A stretch of 64,000 nt of DNA from Bradyrhizobium betae (lineage in GTDB: Bacteria > Pseudomonadota > Alphaproteobacteria > Rhizobiales > Xanthobacteraceae), in contig NZ_MZXW01000004.1 in NCBI RefSeq assembly GCF_004123905.1, forward strand, positions 124,001 through 188,000, read 5' to 3'. Both the position numbers and the translations under genes were made by a program. Under the pieces are notes generated by a model, which was given only the letters and a program-made list of their open reading frames with translations, searched no databases and was not told where the DNA came from. Positions 52,960 to 60,798 of the stretch are shown here, piece by piece. Within the stretch, counting starts at the first letter, position 1. Every line of letters begins with the position of its first letter.

Positions 52960-53225
52960 TCCGACCCGGATCCGAGCTGGTTGAGGATCATCCGCTCCAT
53001 CGCTTTCACCGATTGAAAGTTTGCAGGCGTGATTTCGAGCTGCGGAAGGATGAGATCAAACTCGGCTTCAACCTTGAGCATCAGCTCGACCATGCCGATC
53101 GAGTTTAGTCCGATATCCACCAGCCGTGACTCCGGTTGGACATCGGCGCTGATCGCGTTCTGTTGGAGGACGCTTCTGACGACGGATAGAACACGGGTCT
53201 GAACGTTGACGACAAAGTCGTGCAT
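52956..53225 (-). CDS. Carrier protein (second), candidate aminoacyl carrier protein
   Basis: 89 residues from the ATG at 53225. The carrier site is LVDIGLNSIGMVELMLKVEA, with phosphopantetheine Ser in LNS instead of the usual DS. Helices 1 and 3 are recognisable (VRSVLQQNAISADVQPESRL; NFQSVKAMERMILNQL). It is divergent from the acyl-CoA-dehydrogenase and amino acid:CP ligase genes. As I recall, one Bradyrhizobium ligase/carrier pair (Bll6282/Blr6284) has this divergent layout with a single gene between, so this is the best candidate acceptor of the amino acid. Confidence 0.82.
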   Translation of the reverse strand: MHDFVVNVQTRVLSVVRSVLQQNAISADVQPESRLVDIGLNSIGMVELMLKVEAEFDLILPQLEITPANFQSVKAMERMILNQLGSGSE

Positions 53226-53310
53226 ATCACTGGCCCCTTGACGTGGCCGGGCGTGGTCACAATCGGGACGACGATACTCAACTGCTCCTCCGGTCAAAAG
53301 CTCCGCTTCG

Positions 53311-53338
53311 GAGGTACCTCGCCCGGGAGTGGTAGCTC
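53311..53338. promoter_or_regulatory. Tandem GAGGTACCTC / GTGGTAGCTC boxes
   Basis: A perfect palindrome GAGGTACCTC at 53311-53320 and a near copy GTGGTAGCTC at 53329-53338, 18 bases apart (start to start), in the 233-bp divergent spacer between the two arms of the carrier-protein cluster. Two boxes on nearly the same helix face fit a dimeric regulator controlling both directions; this is inferred. Confidence 0.4.
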
Positions 53339-53458
53339 CTTGACACCCACTTCTGCGCCAACGACGCAGCAAGGGAAGTGGGCTAGCTGTTAATTTTGAA
53401 CGGAATTTATTTCGAGCTGGTTCGCGTCGTCCAATGATGAAACGGGAGGCTTTGGCGC

Positions 53459-54685
53459 ATGAGTGTGCAGGAGGTCAAGCTCCGCAATTTCGCTACGGAA
53501 GTCGGCCGAGCAGCGTTCTCTCCCGACGGTTCGTCGTTCCAGCAGCGGATGGCAAGTGTCGCGGAGGTCGCTGCGACGGAGGCCGAGGCGGTCGATCGCG
53601 AGGCGCGCTTTCCGCGGAAGGCGATCGACGCGGCGCGCAGGGAGAAACTTCTGGGCGCTCAGATTCCGATCGAGTTCGGCGGAGGCGGTGCGTCTGTCTC
53701 CGAGGTGGCCGATATGTGTTACGCGCTTGGCCGCGCGTGCGCCTCGTCCGGGATGATCTTCGCGATGCATCAGACCAAGATCGCGTGTCTGGTCCGCCAC
53801 GGCGCAGGCAGCGGGTGGCACGAGGCTCTCATGCGCCGCGTGGCTGCCGAACAGCTGTTGCTGGCATCGTCGACCACGGAAGGTCAGAACGGCGGAAACA
53901 TACGCTTCAGCTCGGCCGCAGTGGAGCGCGCTGATACCGAGATTTCGCTCGTGCGCGACGCGACGGTGATTTCGTACGGGGCGGAGGCGGATGGCATTGT
54001 CACGGTCGCCCGCCGCTCCGACTCTTCCGCCGGATCCGATCAGGTGCTGCTGGCCATCACCCGCGACGATTATACGCTGGAGCCCACTCTCGCGTGGGAG
54101 ACGCTTGGCATGCGTGGAACCTGCAGCGCCGGGTTCAAGCTGAATTTCAGAGGCGCGGCAGACCAGATATTCCCGGTGCCATACGAAAGGATTCATGCGC
54201 AGACGATGACACCCGTCGCCCACCTGTGCTGGTCCTCGGTCTGGGCTGGGATCGCGGCTGCGGCGGTAGACCGAGCACAGCTCTTCATCCGCAAGGCCGC
54301 CCGCGGGTCGGGAGGCAATATGCCTCCCGGGGCGGCGCATTTCACTACCGCCAAAATGACGCTGACGAAACTGCGCGCCGTCATCGCCGCGAATCTCCAG
54401 TTCTATGAAGCTCGCGAACGGGACGAGCGCGCGCTGTCGTCTGTGGACTTCCAGTCCTCGATCAATCTCCTCAAGGTGGAAGCCTCTGAGCTCGCCGTCG
54501 CGGCCGTTATGCACGCGATGCGCGCCTGCGGCCTGTCCGGTTACCGCAACGACACCGACGTAAGTATCGGCCGCCACCTGCGCGACGTGCTCTCCGCTCC
54601 GATCATGATTAACAACGACCGCATCCTCGCCAGCATCGGTACCGCCACGCTGATGAGCACCGTCCCGGAGTCCCTGCGCGATTGA
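53459..54685 (+). CDS. Acyl-CoA dehydrogenase family flavoprotein
   Basis: 408 residues; GGGAGG lies 9 bases before the ATG. The N-terminal helical domain is FPRKAIDAARREKLLGAQIP...FGGGGASVSE, the middle beta domain has LLASSTTEGQNGGNIRFSS and WETLGMRGTCSAGF, and the C-terminal four-helix domain carries TKLRAVIAANLQFYEARERD and CGLSGYRNDTDVSIGRHLRD. The fold of acyl-CoA and aminoacyl-carrier dehydrogenases (such as prolyl-S-PCP oxidases) is shared, so an aminoacyl-S-carrier substrate is plausible here. It is the first gene of the plus arm; the ligase follows 25 bp later. Confidence 0.87.
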   Translation: MSVQEVKLRNFATEVGRAAFSPDGSSFQQRMASVAEVAATEAEAVDREARFPRKAIDAARREKLLGAQIPIEFGGGGASVSEVADMCYALGRACASSGMIFAMHQTKIACLVRHGAGSGWHEALMRRVAAEQLLLASSTTEGQNGGNIRFSSAAVERADTEISLVRDATVISYGAEADGIVTVARRSDSSAGSDQVLLAITRDDYTLEPTLAWETLGMRGTCSAGFKLNFRGAADQIFPVPYERIHAQTMTPVAHLCWSSVWAGIAAAAVDRAQLFIRKAARGSGGNMPPGAAHFTTAKMTLTKLRAVIAANLQFYEARERDERALSSVDFQSSINLLKVEASELAVAAVMHAMRACGLSGYRNDTDVSIGRHLRDVLSAPIMINNDRILASIGTATLMSTVPESLRD

Positions 54686-54710
54686 TTTCTCCCCAAAAGG
54701 AATATGCCCG

Positions 54711-55715
54711 ATGAAGGTGGCTATTGCTCAAGCACCGGCGGACTCCACTCCGCCTCCGGCCGATCCGTTGGATCATCTTGCCGACGCGCTGTTCCATGAG
54801 ATGGGCTCTCCCGGTGTCTATGGCCGCACTGCGCTGTACGAGGACGTCGTGGAGCGAATTGCGGCGGTGATCTCGCGGCATCGCGAACCGAATACCGAGG
54901 TGATGCGCTTCCCGCCCGTCATGAACCGCGCTCAGCTCGAGCGGTCGGGCTATCTGAAGAGCTTTCCCAACCTCCTGGGCTGCGTCTGTGGCCTGCACGG
55001 CACGGAAAGCGAGATCGACGCGGCCGTCAGCCGCTTCGATGCCGGCGGCGACTGGACCGGCTCGCTGTCGGTGGCCGATCTCGTTCTGTCGCCGGCCGCC
55101 TGCTATCCGGTCTATCCGATCGCGGCGAGCCGAGGTCCCGTGCCGGCCGGCGGATGGAGCTTCGACGTGGCCGCCGATTGTTTCCGTCGCGAGCCCTCGC
55201 GCCATCTCGACCGGCTGCAGTCCTTCAGGATGCGCGAATTCGTTTGCATCGGTAGCCCCGATCACGTCTCGGCGTTCCGGGAGCGCTGGATCATGCGCGC
55301 CCAGAAGATTGCCCGGGATCTCGGGCTGACGTTCAGGGTCGACTATGCCAACGACCCGTTCTTCGGCCGGGTCGGTCAGATGATGGCGATGAGCCAAAAG
55401 CAGCAATCGCTGAAGTTCGAGCTGCTGGTTCCTCTGCGCTCCGAGGAGCGGCCGACCGCCTGCATGAGTTTCAACTACCACCGCGATCATTTCGGTGCCG
55501 CCTGGGGCATCGTCGATGCGGCCTCCGAGCCGGCCCACACCGCCTGCGTGGCCTTCGGAATGGACCGTCTCGCCGTCGCGATGTTCCATACCCATGGCAA
55601 AGACGTCGCCCGGTGGCCGATTGCTGTGCGCGAGCTGCTGGGCTTTCCGCCGGCCGATCGCTGGACGCCGTCAATATTCGAGGAGTTTCCATGCGCCAAG
55701 GAAGTCGGGAGCTAG
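54711..55715 (+). CDS. Amino acid:[carrier protein] ligase (seryl-tRNA-synthetase-like)
   Basis: 334 residues. It resembles the catalytic core of atypical seryl-tRNA synthetases without the tRNA-binding domain: AADCFRREPSRHLDRLQSFR (class II motif 2), NYHRDHFG, and CVAFGMDRLAVAMF (motif 3 region). Cys131, Glu176 and Cys279 sit at the positions that, as I recall, bind zinc in Bradyrhizobium Bll0957. Such enzymes activate glycine or alanine and attach it to the phosphopantetheine of a small carrier protein instead of tRNA. The carrier gene at 52956-53225 is the likely partner. What happens to the aminoacyl-carrier is unknown for the family. Confidence 0.9.
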   Translation: MKVAIAQAPADSTPPPADPLDHLADALFHEMGSPGVYGRTALYEDVVERIAAVISRHREPNTEVMRFPPVMNRAQLERSGYLKSFPNLLGCVCGLHGTESEIDAAVSRFDAGGDWTGSLSVADLVLSPAACYPVYPIAASRGPVPAGGWSFDVAADCFRREPSRHLDRLQSFRMREFVCIGSPDHVSAFRERWIMRAQKIARDLGLTFRVDYANDPFFGRVGQMMAMSQKQQSLKFELLVPLRSEERPTACMSFNYHRDHFGAAWGIVDAASEPAHTACVAFGMDRLAVAMFHTHGKDVARWPIAVRELLGFPPADRWTPSIFEEFPCAKEVGS

Positions 55716-55747
55716 CCCGGGATCGGCGAGCCGAAGGGCCAGCCTCC

Positions 55748-57022
55748 ATGAGGAGAGAGACTCTTGCCGTCCACGGCGGCTTCGACAGCGATCCGGCAAC
55801 GAAAGCCGTTGCCGTGCCGATCTACCAGACGGCTTCGTATGCATTCGACAGCGCCGACCATGGAGCCGCGCTCTTCAACCTCGAAGCGGACGGCTTCCGA
55901 TACACCCGGATCGGCAATCCCACCAACGCCGTGCTGGAGAAGCGCGTCGCCGCCCTGGAGGGAGGAATCGAGGCCCTCAGCGTGGCCTGCGGTCAGGCCG
56001 CGGTAAACTATGCGGTGGTCAACATCGCGGAGATGGGCACTAACATCGTCTCGGTTCCGCAGCTCTACGGCACCACGCATACGCTCTTCGCGCACATTCT
56101 GCCGAGGCAGGGCATTACGGTCCGGTTTTCGGAAGACGACCAGCCTGCGAGCATAGAAAGACTCATCGACGAGGATACGCGGGCGGTGTTCTGCGAGAGC
56201 GTCGGAAATCCGGCCGGAAACGTCTGTGACATCGAAGCGATGGCCGAGGTCGCGCACAAGCACGGCGTCCCGTTGATCGTCGACAACACGGTGCCGACAC
56301 CGATCCTGTTGAGACCAATCGAATACGGCGCCGACATCGTCGTGGAATCGCTGACGAAGTTCATGGGCGGGCACGGCACCACGCTCGGCGGAATCATCGT
56401 CGATGGCGGCAAATTCCCGTGGGCGGAGCAAGGCCGACGTTTCGCGATGATGAGCGAGCCGGAGAAATCCTATCACGGACTGGTCTTTACCGAGCGCTAC
56501 GGGGCGGCCGCCTACATCGCGCGATGCCGTGCGGTCTCCATGAGAAACACCGGCTCCATTCTGGCGCCGCTGAATGCCTTCCTGCTGCTCCAGGGCATCG
56601 AGACCGTAGCCCTACGGATCGAGCGGCACGTCGAGAACGGCGGGAAGGTCGCGCGGTTTCTGCGCAGTGACCGCCGCGTCGAATGGGTGAACTATGCGGG
56701 CTTTGACGACAGCCCCTATTACGCGCTGGCGCAGAAATATCTGGGTGGCCGGGCGTGTTCGCTGCTGACCTTTGGCGTGGCTGGAGGTTTCGAGGCGGGC
56801 AAGCGGTTCTACGACGCGCTGAAGCTCTGCAAGCGGCTGGTCAATATCGGCGACGCGAAAACACTCGCTTGCCACCCTGCATCGACAACGCACCGGCAAA
56901 TGTCGGCCGAAGAACAGGACAAGGCGGGCGTGCGGCCCGAGATGATCAGGCTGAGCGTCGGAATCGAGCACATCGACGACATCATCGCGGATCTCGATCA
57001 GGCTCTCTGGGCGGCGAATTGA
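55748..57022 (+). CDS. Cys/Met-metabolism PLP enzyme (O-acylhomoserine sulfhydrylase-like)
   Basis: 424 residues from the ATG at 55748, which aligns with the usual family start (MRRETLAVHGGF). An in-frame ATG at 55691 with GAGGAG five bases upstream, inside the ligase gene, is a real alternative. PLP-binding: Asp179 in PLIVDNTVPTP and Lys204 in VESLTKFMGGHGTT. Substrate-loop patterns YRYTRIGNPT-like and SVGNPAGNVCDIEAM match O-acetylhomoserine sulfhydrylase/methionine gamma-lyase. It would replace the acyl group of an O-acylhomoserine by a thiol or other nucleophile. The MetA-like gene follows 27 bp later. Confidence 0.87.
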   Translation: MRRETLAVHGGFDSDPATKAVAVPIYQTASYAFDSADHGAALFNLEADGFRYTRIGNPTNAVLEKRVAALEGGIEALSVACGQAAVNYAVVNIAEMGTNIVSVPQLYGTTHTLFAHILPRQGITVRFSEDDQPASIERLIDEDTRAVFCESVGNPAGNVCDIEAMAEVAHKHGVPLIVDNTVPTPILLRPIEYGADIVVESLTKFMGGHGTTLGGIIVDGGKFPWAEQGRRFAMMSEPEKSYHGLVFTERYGAAAYIARCRAVSMRNTGSILAPLNAFLLLQGIETVALRIERHVENGGKVARFLRSDRRVEWVNYAGFDDSPYYALAQKYLGGRACSLLTFGVAGGFEAGKRFYDALKLCKRLVNIGDAKTLACHPASTTHRQMSAEEQDKAGVRPEMIRLSVGIEHIDDIIADLDQALWAAN

Positions 57023-57049
57023 TGTTTCGTGAACCATGAAGGCATGCAG

Positions 57050-58207
57050 ATGACTGTCTTGATCGACATAGATTCGCACGAACACCACCTGTTTTCGAGA
57101 GCGCCGAGCGCAGGCGCCAATAGGATGGCGTCATCGGGAAACCGGGTGGAGTGCCTCGACATAGGACTCATCAACAACATGTCGGATGCTGCCTTGATGT
57201 CGACCGAGCGCCAGCTGTTCGATCTTATCAATGCAGCGTCAGGACGACTCCTCGTCAGGCTGCATTTCTATGCGATGGCGGCGACGCCCCGATCCGAATG
57301 GGGGCGCGACTACGTGCGTCGATATTACCGCGGCATCGACGATCTGCTGAACAGGCGGCTGGATGGCGTGATCGTGACCGGTGCCGAACCCAGGGCCGCC
57401 AACCTGACGGAAGAGCCATACTGGACGACTTTCGCAGAGATCGCCGACTGGGCCGCGGAGAATACCGTGTCGTCGGTGTTTTCCTGCCTGGCCGTCCACG
57501 GAGCCGTCCTGCATATGGACGGCGTTGCGCGTCACAAGTTGCCTGGCAAGTGTTTCGGTGTCTTCGCGCAAACAAAGACGGGACATCATCCCTTGCTGCA
57601 CGATGTGCCGAAGACCTTCAGAATACCGCACGCCCGGTGGAACGAGGTGGAGGAGGGGGATCTGGCGCGCTGCGGATATTCAGTTCTCACCTGGTCGGCC
57701 GAGACCGGGGCCGACTGCTTCGTCAAGCAGCAGAAGAAGAGCCTTTTCGTTCATTTCCAGGGCCACCCCGAATACGAAACCCAGAGCCTGCTGGGCGAAT
57801 ATAGGAGAGATATGGGTCGCTTCCTCCGGGGAGAGAACGACATCTGTCCGACGATACCGAGGGGCTATTTCGGCGATGAGGCGGAAGAGGTGCAAATCGC
57901 CTTCCGACAGAAAGCTCTTTCCGACCGACACCCGGAGCTCTTCGCCGACTTTCCAGCCGATCAAGTGGCCAAGGACCTGACCAACGTCTGGCATGAGCCG
58001 GCCAAGCGCATGTACCGCAATTGGCTGCTGTACATGGTATCGCAGCGAGCTGGACGCTCAAAACCGTTGGGCATGCGCGAAGCGGCTTTCTCTGCGGCCG
58101 GAGCGCCGGCACATCGCCATGGGCGCAAAGTGCCTGCTGCTCGATCCGCTCGCCTGGCGCGGTCGCCAAATCCGGTGACCAGGAGGCGGCTCGGATATTG
58201 CGAGTGA
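57050..58207 (+). CDS. Homoserine O-acyltransferase, MetA family
   Basis: 385 residues from the ATG at 57050 (ATG 57044 and GTG 57029 are in-frame alternatives). The glutamine-amidotransferase-like fold of MetA is clear: LDIGLINNMSDAALMSTERQ, nucleophile Cys146 in SVFSCLAVHGAVLHMDG, and His239/Glu241 in VHFQGHPEYET. The C-terminal ~45 residues (REAAFSAAGAPAHRHGRK onward) go beyond the usual end and are basic and low-complexity. The enzyme acylates the hydroxyl of homoserine from succinyl- or acetyl-CoA. In this cluster the donor might instead be an acyl- or aminoacyl-carrier protein; this is speculation. Confidence 0.85.
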   Translation: MTVLIDIDSHEHHLFSRAPSAGANRMASSGNRVECLDIGLINNMSDAALMSTERQLFDLINAASGRLLVRLHFYAMAATPRSEWGRDYVRRYYRGIDDLLNRRLDGVIVTGAEPRAANLTEEPYWTTFAEIADWAAENTVSSVFSCLAVHGAVLHMDGVARHKLPGKCFGVFAQTKTGHHPLLHDVPKTFRIPHARWNEVEEGDLARCGYSVLTWSAETGADCFVKQQKKSLFVHFQGHPEYETQSLLGEYRRDMGRFLRGENDICPTIPRGYFGDEAEEVQIAFRQKALSDRHPELFADFPADQVAKDLTNVWHEPAKRMYRNWLLYMVSQRAGRSKPLGMREAAFSAAGAPAHRHGRKVPAARSARLARSPNPVTRRRLGYCE

Positions 58208-58218
58208 GAGGTCGGACC

Positions 58219-59079
58219 ATGATCCGATGCCGCGAGATAGGAATAGCTGATCTTGACGCCATCGCCGACCTTCTGACACGCGGCTTTCCGATCCGCTCGC
58301 GCAACTACTGGATCAACGGACTCCGGCGCCTGTCTGTGCGCGAGACGCCCGATAGTTTCCCGCGCTTCGGCTACATGCTCGAGCATGACCGAACGCCGGT
58401 TGGCGTCCTGCTGTTGATCCACACCGCACGGAACGACGGCGGATGTACCTCCATCCGCTGCAATCTCTCCAGCTGGTACGTGGAGCTTGCGTTTCGCAGC
58501 TACGCGCCGATGCTGACCAAGGTCGCGCAGCGCCACAAGGACGTCACCTACGTCAATATCAGTCCGGCGCAATGGACTTGGCAAGCCATCGAAGCGCAGG
58601 GATTCCGCCCCTATTGCGGCGGCTTATTCTTCTCTTTTCCGGGAGTGTCGCGTCCGGTCAAGGCCATGCGTGTCGAGGTGGTCCGGCAGGACGCGCAGGC
58701 GGTCGAAGGGGTGTCCGAAGCCGACGTCGTGCTGCTTGCACGTCACGCGGCCTACGGCTGCCTCAGCCTAGTATGCCGCGCGATCGACGGCCGTGCCTTT
58801 CCGTTCGTCCTGCAGTCGATGCGCATCGGTCGCATCAGGCTGCCGGCGATGCAGATGATCTATTGCCCCGACGTGGCGGACTATATCGCGTGCGCCGGTG
58901 CTATCGGCCGCTTCTTGCTCCGGCGTGGCCGAATATCGATCGCACTCGACGCCAATGGTCCCATACCCAACCTCGTCGGCATCTACAGGGAGCCGCTCGG
59001 CCGCAAATACTTCAAGGGCCCGCATTGCCCCCGGCTGGCCGATCTGTCGGATTCCGAACTCGTGATCTACGGGCCATAA
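58219..59079 (+). CDS. GNAT-fold acyltransferase-like protein
   Basis: 286 residues from the ATG at 58219, with GAGAGGT upstream. The N-terminal ~150 residues have a GNAT-like course: CREIGIADLDAIADLLTRGF, GYMLEHDRTPVGVLLLIHTA, CNLSSWYVELAFRSYAPML and the AIEAQGFRPY end typical of the last helix-strand. The C-terminal ~130 residues are not recognised. Members are N-acyltransferases; here it could transfer an acyl or aminoacyl group from a carrier protein to an amine. It starts 11 bp after the MetA stop and is clearly part of the same unit. Confidence 0.75.
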   Translation: MIRCREIGIADLDAIADLLTRGFPIRSRNYWINGLRRLSVRETPDSFPRFGYMLEHDRTPVGVLLLIHTARNDGGCTSIRCNLSSWYVELAFRSYAPMLTKVAQRHKDVTYVNISPAQWTWQAIEAQGFRPYCGGLFFSFPGVSRPVKAMRVEVVRQDAQAVEGVSEADVVLLARHAAYGCLSLVCRAIDGRAFPFVLQSMRIGRIRLPAMQMIYCPDVADYIACAGAIGRFLLRRGRISIALDANGPIPNLVGIYREPLGRKYFKGPHCPRLADLSDSELVIYGP

Positions 59080-59106
59080 CCCAACGCCCCAGAATGGAGG
59101 TTCGTC

Positions 59107-59994
59107 ATGATTCCCGGCATCAACTCCGTCAGCCATTCTCGGACCTGGACATTCTTCCGAGGCGAGTGGCACGAGGGCAATGTGCCGATCATGGGGCCGC
59201 GCACCCATGGGCTCTGGCTCGCCTCGACTATCTTCGATGGCGCGCGCGCCTTCGAAGGCGTCACGCCCGACCTCGCTCGTCATTGCGCCCGCGTCAATCA
59301 ATCTGCGGTCAACTTCGGGCTCAAACCGGTCGTCGATCTCGGCACGTGGCTCGGACTGGTGCGTGAAGGTATGGCCCGTTTCCCGGCCAATTCCGAGCTC
59401 TACATCCGTCCGATGTACTGGCCGCAGAACGGCGTCGGCGGCGGCGTGCTCTTTGATCCGGAAACGACGGACTGGTGCCTCTGCATCTACGAATCACCGA
59501 TCCCGGAGCCTGTCGGCAGCGCGATTACGCTGTCGCCGTTCCGCAGACCGACTGCCGAATGCGCGCCGGCCGATGTCAAGGCCTCCTGTCTTTACCCGAA
59601 CAGTTCCCGCGCGCTCAAGGAGGCCGCCTCGCGCGGCTTCCAGAATTGCCTGATGCTGGACATGCTCGGTAATGTCGCGGAGTTCGGCAATTCCAACGTG
59701 TTCATGGCGAAGGCGGGCGTTGTCTATACGCCGGTCCCGAATGGCACCTTCCTGAACGGAATCACGCGGCAGCGCGTGATCGAACTTTTGCGCAGTGACG
59801 GCATCACGGTGCTGGAGGCAACGCTGCGCTATGCCGATTTCGTCAGCGCTGACGAGATTTTTTCGACCGGCAATTTCGCCAAGGTCGCGCCCGTGATCCG
59901 GATCGACGGCCGGCAACTCTTGCCCGGACGCTTTTATGCGCGTGCACGAAAGCTGTATTGGGATTTCGCTCACGAGGCGAAGCTGGCGGCGTGA
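59107..59994 (+). CDS. Class IV (branched-chain/D-amino-acid type) aminotransferase
   Basis: 295 residues, with GGAGG before the ATG. Fold type IV pattern: ASTIFDGARAFEGVTPDLAR, LYIRPMYWPQNGVGGG, PLP-Lys region PADVKASCLYPNSSRALKEA, and MLDMLGNVAEFGNSNVFMAK followed by TFLNGITRQRVIEL. The family transaminates branched-chain amino acids or lyases 4-amino-4-deoxychorismate. It starts 28 bp after the GNAT gene, so it may supply or remove an amino group in the carrier-protein pathway, or be an independent housekeeping gene; spacing favours membership. Confidence 0.87.
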   Translation: MIPGINSVSHSRTWTFFRGEWHEGNVPIMGPRTHGLWLASTIFDGARAFEGVTPDLARHCARVNQSAVNFGLKPVVDLGTWLGLVREGMARFPANSELYIRPMYWPQNGVGGGVLFDPETTDWCLCIYESPIPEPVGSAITLSPFRRPTAECAPADVKASCLYPNSSRALKEAASRGFQNCLMLDMLGNVAEFGNSNVFMAKAGVVYTPVPNGTFLNGITRQRVIELLRSDGITVLEATLRYADFVSADEIFSTGNFAKVAPVIRIDGRQLLPGRFYARARKLYWDFAHEAKLAA

Positions 59995-60281
59995 GAGGGG
60001 ATTGCGATTGCTGAACCGATCCGCCGGGATTTGCAGGGTTAAACCCGCGATGGCTGAGCTCTCGGGAAACGCCAAGCGCGGCTGTCGCCCGCGATCGAAC
60101 GCCGGCCCTTCAGCGGATGGTTAACGCGGGGAGGATTACCCCTTTTGATCCGCACTACCACTCTACGTAGCACGCGAAACCTCCGGGCAGGACATTATAA
60201 ATGCAACCTGGTTGGCGGCAGGGACTTTCTCGCCAACGAGCGTTGCAACCGTTTTTCACCTTAAAAGAAGGGGTTTCTCCT

Positions 60282-60491
60282 ATGCTGCGTTATTACATCA
60301 AGACCACCGAAGCCTTGAAGCGTCTGCGCACGGACCAGGACGGCGTGGTGTCGTTCGAGTACATCATCGTCGCGGCCTGCATCATCGGCGCAGTGTCCGC
60401 AGCGTTCGGTACCGGCGCTACCGGTGCTATCGGGACGGCTCTGTCTGGCGGGATCACCGCTATCACCACCAAGTTCACTGCGGCCGTGTAA
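60282..60491 (+). CDS. flp: Flp family type IVb pilin (first copy)
   Basis: 69 residues from the ATG at 60282. It has a basic leader (ALKRLRTDQDG), the prepilin cleavage and Flp motif GVVSFEYIIVAACIIGAVSA with Glu at +5-type position followed by Tyr, and a Gly/Thr-rich hydrophobic tail. The prepilin peptidase CpaA encoded at 60817 would cut after the conserved Gly. It is the major subunit of a tad/Flp adhesive pilus. A nearly identical second pilin follows 81 bp downstream. Confidence 0.9.
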   Translation: MLRYYIKTTEALKRLRTDQDGVVSFEYIIVAACIIGAVSAAFGTGATGAIGTALSGGITAITTKFTAAV

Positions 60492-60510
60492 TACGGCTAC
60501 CTGACTTGAA

Positions 60511-60534
60511 GGGAGGCATCAGAATGTGCCTCCC
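60511..60534 (+). terminator. Stem-loop after first pilin
   Basis: A perfect 8-bp stem, GGGAGGCA and TGCCTCCC, with loop TCAGAATG, 19 bases after the pilin stop. A related stem-loop follows the second pilin. No T-run is seen, so it may stabilise pilin mRNA as much as end transcription. Confidence 0.6.
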
Positions 60535-60572
60535 AGCAGTGGTGGGTCATCTTGCAAGAAGGAGTGCTTCGT

Positions 60573-60782
60573 ATGTTGAACTATCATGTCAAGGCCATCG
60601 AAGCCTTGAAGAACCTTCGCACGGATCAGGACGGCGTGGTGTCGTTCGAGTACATCATCGTCGCGGCCTGTATCATCGGCGCAGTGTCTGCGGCGTTCGG
60701 TACGGGAGCGACCGGTGCCATCGGGACGGCGCTGACGAGTGGGATCGGCACTATCACCGCCGCCTTCACTGGAGCCGTGTAG
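60573..60782 (+). CDS. flp: Flp family type IVb pilin (second copy)
   Basis: 69 residues; AAGAAGGAG precedes the ATG at 60573. Residues 19-52 (QDGVVSFEYIIVAACIIGAV onward) match the first copy exactly, and the DNA of this stretch differs only at a few silent sites. The N-terminal leader and last 20 residues differ more. This is a recent tandem duplication; the two pilins may co-assemble or be alternatives. Confidence 0.9.
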   Translation: MLNYHVKAIEALKNLRTDQDGVVSFEYIIVAACIIGAVSAAFGTGATGAIGTALTSGIGTITAAFTGAV

Positions 60783-60798
60783 TACAACCATCTGACGC

